Positions 6,106-12,891 of a DNA stretch of 16,227 nucleotides are shown piece by piece. The stretch's first letter is position 1. Each line of letters begins with the position of its first letter. The position numbers and the translations under genes were made by a program. The notes below the pieces were generated by a model. That model was not told the DNA's origin. It did not search any database and saw only the letters and a program-made list of their open reading frames with translations. Source of the DNA: Oscillospiraceae bacterium (lineage in GTDB: Bacteria > Bacillota > Clostridia > Oscillospirales > UBA644); assembly GCA_015067385.1 (NCBI GenBank), contig SVMP01000031.1:1-16227 (forward strand). The letters run 5' to 3'.

Positions 6106-6954
6106 TTAAACCTCCAACAATTCAGCTTTGATTATTCCATCAAGTATATATTCATCGCAAATAAAGCAGATAAGGATCGGCGGAATAATGAACAGTAACG
6201 CAAAGACGAACGAGCCAGGTGTTGAAAGTCCCGATAGCCTCTGCATCATGACAGCCAACGGCATATTTTCAGTACTTTTGATGAATACGACCGCTTGTTC
6301 AACGATTGTCCACTGTTCGATAAAGCTTAAAAACAGAACCGTTACTATTCCGTTTTTCGCCGACGGAACAACGATATGGATAAGCGTCTGAACAGAGTTC
6401 GCGCCGTCGATCTTCGATGCTTCTATTATTTCATCGGGGATCTTTTTCATGGATTGCGTCATTATGCATATTCCCAACGGGTAAAAAACCGATGTCAGAA
6501 CAAGGGAAGCGATATTATCCAACAAGCCGATATCGTTAAAAAGAATATACTGCGGCGCCTGAATGACCTGAAACGGGGTCATCATGAGGATAACGTAAAG
6601 GATGAACAATGCGTTTTTAAACGGGAAATTATGCTTTGCAAATCCGTAACCTGCCATCAAGGAAAGAATAAGCTGAAAAATGACGGACGGGACGGTGGTC
6701 AGAATAGATATCCAAAAGGAATGAAGAAATTTGTATGAATAAAGAAAGGCATGCACATACTGATCTAAAGTGAAATTATCGGGAACCCAATGAAAAAACT
6801 TTTTTTCGGCTATTCCATAATAAACATTCAGATCGGAAGCGCTCATAAACGAGTTTGTAAACAGAAAGATCAAAGGGAAAAGGATAACAATGCTTACGGT
6901 TATGAGCATCGCGTAACAGATTATCATATACGGTAATTTTGTTTTCTGTTTCAT
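6106..6954 (-). CDS. CUT1-type ABC transporter permease, MalG-like
   Basis: The product is 282 residues with about six membrane helices, the usual size and layout of MalG/LacG-type inner permeases of carbohydrate importers. The cytoplasmic EAA loop is at residues 175-198, EIIEASKIDGANSVQTLIHI followed by VVP, which contacts the ATPase. The N-terminal LFPLIFLFTNSFMSASDL is typical of the family. Its ATG overlaps the stop of the upstream permease by ATGA (6951-6954). The substrate cannot be read from the sequence. Confidence 0.93.
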   Translation of the reverse strand: MKQKTKLPYMIICYAMLITVSIVILFPLIFLFTNSFMSASDLNVYYGIAEKKFFHWVPDNFTLDQYVHAFLYSYKFLHSFWISILTTVPSVIFQLILSLMAGYGFAKHNFPFKNALFILYVILMMTPFQVIQAPQYILFNDIGLLDNIASLVLTSVFYPLGICIMTQSMKKIPDEIIEASKIDGANSVQTLIHIVVPSAKNGIVTVLFLSFIEQWTIVEQAVVFIKSTENMPLAVMMQRLSGLSTPGSFVFALLFIIPPILICFICDEYILDGIIKAELLEV

Positions 6955-7793
6955 TTTCTCTTCTCCCTTCTGCGTTGTATCAGATATATCGCTAAAAGTA
7001 CAGCCATTATTCCGAGAAACAGTATTACCGATGCCGCGGAAAGCCGTTGATAGCTTAACGAGCTATAATTGTTCCTCAAATAGTGCTGGATCATATAGAT
7101 CGATTCATGCGGATATTCGCCGCCGATATAATACGCTTCACGGTAAATGTGGAACGAGTTTATCATCGTGAATATAAAGACGAGAAACGACGTCGGTCGC
7201 AGAAGCGGTTCTGTAATATACCGAAACTCCTGAAACTTCGATGCACCGCAAATTCTAGCTTCTTCATAGAATCTCGGATCGATCTCGCATATACCGGATA
7301 TATAAAGAATGACGTTATAGCCCGTATATTTGAAAAGAAAAAGCAAAACAAGTATCGCAAAGGCATACGGTGAATCAATATAGTTTGTTTCGCTGTTAAG
7401 TATACTGCCGAGTATGCCGCCGTCACCGAACAGTATGCCGATGAATAACACCAAAGATGCTGTCGGTATAACTAACGGCAAAACAAATATCTTTTTGAAC
7501 AACGTATTTCCTTTAAAATATTGCGAAACGAGAACCGCAAAGAATAATGAAATGATCATTATCAGGGGGAATGTTATGACATAAAACTTGACCGTGTTTT
7601 TTATCGCCAACTGAAATGCTTCGCTGTTAAGAACTCTTATGTAATTGTCAAAAGCCACGAATGTATCATCAAAAACGCCTTTTGTGAAAGAATATTTAAG
7701 GCTTGTGATAAACGGATATAAATAAAACAGCGCTATGCCCAGAAAGCTCGGCAATATGTACAATAAGCCGATCCACGAATTCTTTCTTTTCAT
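6951..7793 (-). CDS. CUT1-type ABC transporter permease, MalF-like
   Basis: The product is 280 residues with six predicted helices, opening WIGLLYILPSFLGIALFYLY as in MalF/UgpA/LacF permeases. The EAA loop is at residues 177-200 (EEARICGASKFQEFRYITEP, then LLRP). It starts after GGGGAG in the 33-base gap behind the substrate-binding gene. Together with the next gene it forms the membrane channel. No ATP-binding subunit is in the operon; CUT1 importers of Firmicutes often share a housekeeping ATPase (MsmX/MsmK type) encoded elsewhere. Confidence 0.93.
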   Translation of the reverse strand: MKRKNSWIGLLYILPSFLGIALFYLYPFITSLKYSFTKGVFDDTFVAFDNYIRVLNSEAFQLAIKNTVKFYVITFPLIMIISLFFAVLVSQYFKGNTLFKKIFVLPLVIPTASLVLFIGILFGDGGILGSILNSETNYIDSPYAFAILVLLFLFKYTGYNVILYISGICEIDPRFYEEARICGASKFQEFRYITEPLLRPTSFLVFIFTMINSFHIYREAYYIGGEYPHESIYMIQHYLRNNYSSLSYQRLSAASVILFLGIMAVLLAIYLIQRRREKRK

Positions 7794-7826
7794 AACACTC
7801 CCCTCTTTCCTTTTAAATGATCGTTT

Positions 7827-9239
7827 TTATTCCTGAAGATATCTGTTTATACTTTCTTCGTATTGTTGAACGGCTTCCTCAATGCTCTTTCCGTTTTCGA
7901 TACCGGACATGATAGAACTTACCATAACCCATACATTGCCATCAGGCAAAATACAGTTGCTTACGTTGTCTAAAATATCGAAATAACTATCGAGGAACTC
8001 TTGAGGCATCTGATGATATTCGCGTTTTTCAAATTCTTTGCTCTTTGTTACATCAGAATAGACTTCTTTAAGCTTTTCGTTGTATTTTTTATTGACTGAA
8101 ATACCGCTAACTCCAGCATTCCAAAGATCAAACTCGATAAGAACATTATCATAGTTCATCATAAAGCTGACAAATTTATATGCCGCTTCTAAATTAGGAG
8201 ATTGACTGAGAATTGCAAGACTTTGGGAAACATAGACATTCGAGTCCTCAACACCGTCATAATTGGGATATTGGATAATAGCAATATCTTTATCATAATG
8301 TGCTTTAACTATATACGAAACGTATTCAAGTTCATTTAATTCCTGCGTATATAAATTGGCAAAGTTATTTGAAGAAATGAACATTGTATCGCCAACCCCG
8401 AGCATATCTGTAAATCCGGAGCTGTATTTGGAGTGATCAAGTGTCGGGTTGTATGGCGCAGGATAAACTTCGAGATACATATCAAGCATATCGTAGAATT
8501 TATCGTTGATTACCGGAACATGAGCGTAATCTTTAAATTCAAAATCACAGCCCAAAGTATACATCCAAGGAAAGAAAGCAAACGTCCAATTAGAAAAGAC
8601 AAGATCTTTACCCAGTTCTTTACCTTCAAATAAAGCCATTACGCTGTCATTAAATTCGCGAAGAGTTGCGCCGTCTTTATACGCTATTTCATTGTTTGCA
8701 AGAAAATCTTGTGTTGTTACAAGGGTCGGCAAAGAATGTTTTAACGGCATGATGAGCTGTTTACCGTCAATAATACCTGCATCCATTACGATCTTATTAT
8801 AATCGTCCCATTTAAGAAGTCCGCCGTATTTTTTATCGAGTTCGTTAATATCTGCAAAAAGACCGTTTTCGGCAAGTTTGTAGACATTATACGTATCGAG
8901 TGTGTCGAAAAAGATGACGTCTGCAGCATTGCCCAAAGGGAGATCGGTCTTCAAATAATCGAATATATACTCATCCCAATTTTCGTAATTTTTAACATTA
9001 ACTGTGATCTCGGGATATTCTTTTCTGAATTCATCAATAAATAAATTGTATGTCTCTTGGTTTGCTCTGTATGTAACGAGATTAAGTTCCAACTGCTTCG
9101 GTTCTTTTGTTTCCTGAACCGGATCGTTATTTTCGTTATCGATATTCTCGTCAATATCTGTATTTGAACATGATACAGATAGCAGCATTGCTGTGATTAG
9201 CAAGAAAACCGTTAAACTTTTTAATAAATTGAATTTCAT
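7827..9239 (-). CDS. ABC transporter extracellular substrate-binding lipoprotein (family 1)
   Basis: The product has 470 residues. Signal peptide 1-23 ends in the lipobox LSVSC, with Cys24 the lipidation site. An acidic, Asn-rich linker to about residue 48 follows. The mature part opens with a beta strand and helix (LELNLVTYRANQETYNLFID, then EFRKEYPEI), continues with AADVIFFDTLDTYNVYKLAENGLF and ends in helical SBP_bac_1-like regions, with a typical KFVSFMMNYDNV hinge segment. It would sit on the outer face of the membrane and deliver a solute, probably a sugar or glycoside, to the two permeases. Start ATG 9239 follows AGGTAGGA. First gene of the operon, behind an ECF-type promoter shared in sequence with the divergent sigma gene. 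Confidence 0.93.
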   Translation of the reverse strand: MKFNLLKSLTVFLLITAMLLSVSCSNTDIDENIDNENNDPVQETKEPKQLELNLVTYRANQETYNLFIDEFRKEYPEITVNVKNYENWDEYIFDYLKTDLPLGNAADVIFFDTLDTYNVYKLAENGLFADINELDKKYGGLLKWDDYNKIVMDAGIIDGKQLIMPLKHSLPTLVTTQDFLANNEIAYKDGATLREFNDSVMALFEGKELGKDLVFSNWTFAFFPWMYTLGCDFEFKDYAHVPVINDKFYDMLDMYLEVYPAPYNPTLDHSKYSSGFTDMLGVGDTMFISSNNFANLYTQELNELEYVSYIVKAHYDKDIAIIQYPNYDGVEDSNVYVSQSLAILSQSPNLEAAYKFVSFMMNYDNVLIEFDLWNAGVSGISVNKKYNEKLKEVYSDVTKSKEFEKREYHQMPQEFLDSYFDILDNVSNCILPDGNVWVMVSSIMSGIENGKSIEEAVQQYEESINRYLQE

Positions 9240-9274
9240 TTTTTAGATCCTACCTTTTTATTTGATTTAAGATT

Positions 9275-9291
9275 GCTTTAGTTTCTAAAGC
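9275..9291 (-). promoter_or_regulatory. Palindrome in the ABC operon leader (operator or RNA hairpin)
   Basis: GCTTTAG and CTAAAGC pair around three bases. The core TTTAG-N3-CTAAA is the same as in the palindrome upstream of the XRE gene (12 of 14 bases identical over 3092-3105 and 9277-9290). It lies downstream of the expected transcription start and 36 bases before ATG 9239, a suitable place for a repressor roadblock. It could instead act as an mRNA stem-loop. Confidence 0.45.
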
Positions 9292-9306
9292 TCCTTTCAT
9301 AAGTAC

Positions 9307-9340
9307 TAACGTTAAACAAACTTTGATTATATAACGTTAT
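9307..9340. promoter_or_regulatory. Two AACGTT-centred palindromes near the ABC promoter start
   Basis: TAACGTTA (9307-9314) and ATAACGTTAT (9331-9340) are perfect palindromes whose centres are 25 bases apart. They fall around the transcription start of the ABC operon. Palindromes with a central CG at such places are typical LacI-family operators, and sugar ABC operons are typical targets, but no LacI gene is in the window. Confidence 0.35.
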
Positions 9341-9351
9341 TATATTTTAAA

Positions 9352-9375
9352 GACAAATAACAAATGGAAAAGGTT
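9352..9375 (-). promoter_or_regulatory. ECF-type promoter of the ABC operon
   Basis: On the minus strand CACCC is followed by AACCTTTT (9375-9368), 13 bases and GTC (9354-9352). The divergent sigma gene shows the identical AACCTTTT-N13-GTC on the plus strand. AACC-type -35 and GTC-type -10 boxes with this spacing are a common layout of ECF sigma promoters. A weaker sigma-A-like pair (TTGTCT with TATATA/TATAAT) overlaps the same place. Confidence 0.65.
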
Positions 9376-9454
9376 GGGTGCGTCATAAAAAATTTACAAT
9401 TGATTTTATCTGCAACAGTAATTCTCAAAAAAATAAAAGTTTTACGCTGTTTTA

Positions 9455-9483
9455 TAGACACAGTTTTTATTTTATGATATAAT
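9455..9483 (+). promoter_or_regulatory. Sigma-A promoter of the sigma-factor gene
   Basis: TAGACA (9455-9460), a 17-base spacer and a perfect TATAAT (9478-9483), with TGA before the -10, make a strong housekeeping promoter about 100 bases before the start codon at 9581. An ECF-type promoter lies just downstream, so the gene probably has basal and self-activated expression. Confidence 0.75.
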
Positions 9484-9499
9484 TAACTTAAAACGACCC

Positions 9500-9523
9500 A
9501 ACCTTTTTGCTTCGAGAAGTGTC
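9500..9523 (+). promoter_or_regulatory. ECF-type promoter, probably autoregulatory
   Basis: AACCTTTT (9500-9507), 13 bases and GTC (9521-9523, inside GTGTCTA) match the ABC operon promoter on the other strand in both sequence and spacing. The surrounding ACCCAACCTTTT is a perfect 12-base inverted repeat of AAAAGGTTGGGT at 9368-9379. The predicted start is near 9530. Confidence 0.65.
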
Positions 9524-9580
9524 TATTTATTGATGATAAGTCACAATATCGATTTTTGAACAAAGGAAAGGATAGTGCAA

Positions 9581-12500
9581 ATGTATTATCTAAACGAAAA
9601 TGATGAAAATTTAGTAATGTACACGCTTGCCGGAGAGCAAAAAGCGTATGAAGTTTTAGTTTCACGATACAGAAAGACTGCCGTAGCTGCCGCATTGTCT
9701 GTCACAAAAAATTCTTTTATGGCGGAAGATGCGGTGCAGGATGCTTTTGTTACGGCATGGATGAAGCTTAACACACTGCAAGACCCGAAAAAATACGGTG
9801 CTTGGGTAAGTCGAATCGCAAAAAATTGCGCCATAAATATGATAAACAGATACAAAAATTATCTTCCGATAGAAACAGAAGATAATGTTGATCTGACTGC
9901 AGATGCCGCATCCAATCCCGAAGAACTTTTGGAGATATCGGAAGACAGAGATGATGTAAATAAAAGCATAAAATCTCTGCCTGACAGGACTCGTCAGATC
10001 ATCTATTTGCATTATTACGACGGGCTTTCGGTTGCGGATATTGCCGATAGAATGAATATTTCCGAAGGAACGGTAAAATGGCAGCTTCATGACGGAAGAA
10101 AGCGTCTGAGAAAAGAACTGAGCGCTATGAATGAAAAATACAGCGACACTCTTGTACAGCGTGTCATGAAGAAGGTTGAAGAGTTAAAACTTTGGCAGAT
10201 CAAAAACAATAAAAACGATTTTGAAAAAATCTACAAAGATGTCCTTAAAGATATTGAGGAGCTTCCCGAATCCAAGCAAAAACAACACGCACTTGCAGAT
10301 GTAATGATGCGAGGATGGTGGTGGCTCAACGGCAAAAAGAACGATGCATTATTTGAACGTATAACAAACGCCGCAATAGAAGGTAAAAACGAAGATGTAA
10401 TGAGATTCATCGTTACAACAGAAGATACAAAGGTTTACGGAGAGGCACGAACCGATTTGATGAGGAATAAGCAAATTCCGCGTCTTGAAAAGGCAGGATT
10501 TGTTAAAACGCTGGGTAGAGAATGGTTTTGGCTCGGATATTTTCTTTTCCGCAGAGGTAAAGCAGATGAAGGATATTCTGCATATGATAAAGTCGAAGAA
10601 ATTCTGGATAGAAACGAGGCTTATCGAATTCTCGTACCGTATGCGAAGAAAATGGAGAAAATCATTGAAACCGCCTATAAAAACAAAATGACACTCGATT
10701 ATTTTGTAGGTGCTTCAACTGAAGAGTACCGTTATATAAACGGAAAAATAAAATTCTGGAGAAACGAATCGTTCGGAGAAGGAGAAGCTCGTTCGATCAA
10801 TTCAGATCTTTTATATGTATTACGAAATTTATCTGCAAGTGACGATATTTTATTTGCCGATATTTCTGTCGGAGAAACATTTGAAGGAGCAGACGGAACA
10901 ACTCTGACGTTTGTCTCGGACGATATATCGGTACAAACACCCATTGGTAAATTTGAAAACTGTCAGCTTTGGGAAACTCAAATGTGGAATGATATCGGGA
11001 AGATAAAATCCAAAAGTTATTATAAAGACGGAGTGGGAATTGTAAAATACACATGCAAAAGCGACGGTGTAGAAGAATCTATTTTGTTAAAAAATTACAG
11101 CATAAAAAGCGGTTCGGGAATTTTGCCTTTGGGAGAAGGAAATACATGGGAATATGCTTCGGAATACGATTCTGAAATTATTGACTTTGATCTGAAATAT
11201 ACCGTAGAATATGCAAACAATGAAAAATTCATCATTTCGACGTGGAAAAACATTGATCGTAAAAAATACGATGAAAACTCCTGGACAGAAATGATGGATA
11301 AAATAGTAAACAACTATTTTAAATATGATTCAAACGGAAACAGCCAGATAAACGACGTATCATATGAAATTAAGCAGGCAGAAAAGCTTGCCGTAACACC
11401 TATGCAAAAAGCCCATACTAAGGTAGCCGCATCGGTTATACGCAGAATAATGGACACCGATCCAACGCTTAATCCCAACAATACTGAGACAGGACATTGG
11501 AATTTCTTCAACATGATGCTGATAAAAAAAGAAGAAGACACACTGAAACCATCAATGAGTCTTCGTTGGCATTTTGAATGGAAGAACTTCGAACAAACGG
11601 ATCTTGCGGAAAGACCTCTTCTCTTCAACAATATATTGGAAAATTTACGATATATGACCAACAATATCTGGTCAGACGAATGGCAGATCGGCACCTCCCC
11701 TATTGTTGAATACATCATGGGGGCTCATAATATCAAAACACAGATTGTATGCGAAGACGGCGGAACGGTAAAAACAAAGGCAGGAACGTTTAAAAACTGC
11801 TTAAAACTTTGTTTGAACTCTGAAGGATTTGAAGATCTGATCTTTTATATTACAGGGAAGAAAGTCTATTATTTTGCGGAAGGTATAGGAATAGTAAAAA
11901 CAGAGAATGAATATTTTAACGGAGCAAAAACCGCCGTTTACGAATTGACCGAATATGAAGGTACAGGTAAAGGATACATGCCGATGGCTGACGGACTTTT
12001 TCGCAGGTATGAGGCTGTCGGACTTACAGACGGTTTTGTAGGCGGTGCAGAATATACTTATGTTGAAGATGAAGACGGTGATATCGTCATTTTCTCTAAT
12101 CAAATAGGTATGAAAGAAAAGTTACCTCCGATAACGCAATACAGTTCGATTCAAGGCGAAATTATTGAAGAGAAGTTATGGGAAGAAGGCAAATGGCAAG
12201 AAGGACATATGAAATATGCCGAAAACAATTTACATCTCTTTCTTCATATGATAGCAAGACCGAGCCGTAACAGAATGAACGCCAAAAGATCAATTGAGAT
12301 CAACGGATTTTATATGAATATGATGGAGAATTTCGGTCATAACGGAGAAGTTCCGCCCGCATGGTACGGTCTTTATTCCCGAACAGCCCTGATAAGATCA
12401 GCAGCACTGTTCGGTGACGGTAGAAAAGAAGACGGATACAATGCCCTTGACATTGCAGTAAGATACTGCGAAATGAATTCAATGTTTAAACCCGGTGACC

Positions 12501-12754
12501 TTCTTGAGACAGGAAATGAAGAAATGTTCTGTGGTATCAAATATGAATACGGAAAAGGGTTTATTATCCTCGGTGACGGTTCAAAAGAACCGATCTCATA
12601 CGATTACCATCTGAGATTCAATACATCGGATCTGTTGTACCACCTTACGTGCGAACACGGTTGGGAATGGTTTAATTCCGTCAGAGAAGAGGAAAGATTT
12701 ATAGAATATATACATAGGGTTCAAAACAGTATCAAAAAAACACCTAACAGATAA
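9581..12754 (+). CDS. ECF sigma-70 factor with an ~880-residue C-terminal sensory extension
   Basis: From ATG 9581 (AAAGGAAAGGA at 9563-9573) the product has 1057 residues; GTG 9575 is too close to the ribosome site. Residues 22-91 are sigma region 2 (AEDAVQDAFVTAWMKL) and 126-178 are region 4 (LPDRTRQIIYLHYYDGLS, ADRMNISEGTVKWQLHDGRK), so it should direct RNA polymerase to ECF promoters. Normal ECF factors have about 180 residues. The extension holds a helical, TPR-like part (about 200-370), two related beta-rich domains with matching TPIGKFENC (about 451) and TKAGTFKNC (about 731) motifs followed by GxGIVK, and a helical C-terminus (about 854-1049) related to that of the XRE protein at 3234. 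No membrane helix is visible, so signals are probably sensed in the cytosol and without a classical anti-sigma factor. Divergent from the ABC operon and sharing its promoter motif, it is the likely activator of that operon. Confidence 0.93.
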   Translation: MYYLNENDENLVMYTLAGEQKAYEVLVSRYRKTAVAAALSVTKNSFMAEDAVQDAFVTAWMKLNTLQDPKKYGAWVSRIAKNCAINMINRYKNYLPIETEDNVDLTADAASNPEELLEISEDRDDVNKSIKSLPDRTRQIIYLHYYDGLSVADIADRMNISEGTVKWQLHDGRKRLRKELSAMNEKYSDTLVQRVMKKVEELKLWQIKNNKNDFEKIYKDVLKDIEELPESKQKQHALADVMMRGWWWLNGKKNDALFERITNAAIEGKNEDVMRFIVTTEDTKVYGEARTDLMRNKQIPRLEKAGFVKTLGREWFWLGYFLFRRGKADEGYSAYDKVEEILDRNEAYRILVPYAKKMEKIIETAYKNKMTLDYFVGASTEEYRYINGKIKFWRNESFGEGEARSINSDLLYVLRNLSASDDILFADISVGETFEGADGTTLTFVSDDISVQTPIGKFENCQLWETQMWNDIGKIKSKSYYKDGVGIVKYTCKSDGVEESILLKNYSIKSGSGILPLGEGNTWEYASEYDSEIIDFDLKYTVEYANNEKFIISTWKNIDRKKYDENSWTEMMDKIVNNYFKYDSNGNSQINDVSYEIKQAEKLAVTPMQKAHTKVAASVIRRIMDTDPTLNPNNTETGHWNFFNMMLIKKEEDTLKPSMSLRWHFEWKNFEQTDLAERPLLFNNILENLRYMTNNIWSDEWQIGTSPIVEYIMGAHNIKTQIVCEDGGTVKTKAGTFKNCLKLCLNSEGFEDLIFYITGKKVYYFAEGIGIVKTENEYFNGAKTAVYELTEYEGTGKGYMPMADGLFRRYEAVGLTDGFVGGAEYTYVEDEDGDIVIFSNQIGMKEKLPPITQYSSIQGEIIEEKLWEEGKWQEGHMKYAENNLHLFLHMIARPSRNRMNAKRSIEINGFYMNMMENFGHNGEVPPAWYGLYSRTALIRSAALFGDGRKEDGYNALDIAVRYCEMNSMFKPGDLLETGNEEMFCGIKYEYGKGFIILGDGSKEPISYDYHLRFNTSDLLYHLTCEHGWEWFNSVREEERFIEYIHRVQNSIKKTPNR

Positions 12755-12818
12755 AGAACTACCTTCAAAAAAGAACGATAATTCTGTAATACTAAAAAAA
12801 TATATTATTTTTTTTAAA
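12755..12818 (+). terminator. Weak AT-only hairpin after the sigma-factor gene
   Basis: A run of A at 12794-12802 can fold on the T-run ending near 12815, giving a stem made only of A-U pairs. It is the only terminator-like feature between this gene and the next. Read-through is possible, but the next gene has its own promoter. Confidence 0.3.
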
Positions 12819-12852
12819 TGTGACCGATTCTGTGACCACCGCATGTTATAAT
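12819..12852 (+). promoter_or_regulatory. Promoter with TGTGACC direct repeats before the adhesin gene
   Basis: A perfect TATAAT (12847-12852) has no recognisable -35 box. Two TGTGACC copies (12819-12825 and 12831-12837), 12 bases apart, occupy that place. Direct repeats over a missing -35 suggest an activator-dependent promoter. AAGGAG at 12876-12881 follows. Confidence 0.55.
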
Positions 12853-12891
12853 ATAACTATAAAATAACAACAACCAAGGAGTTTCCTTTTG

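Noticed and set aside
9368..9511. Inverted repeat AAAAGGTTGGGT/ACCCAACCTTTT as the ends of a small MITE
   Set aside because: The repeats coincide with matching ECF -35 boxes at equal distance from GTC on both strands, which explains them as divergent promoters. No target duplication is seen.
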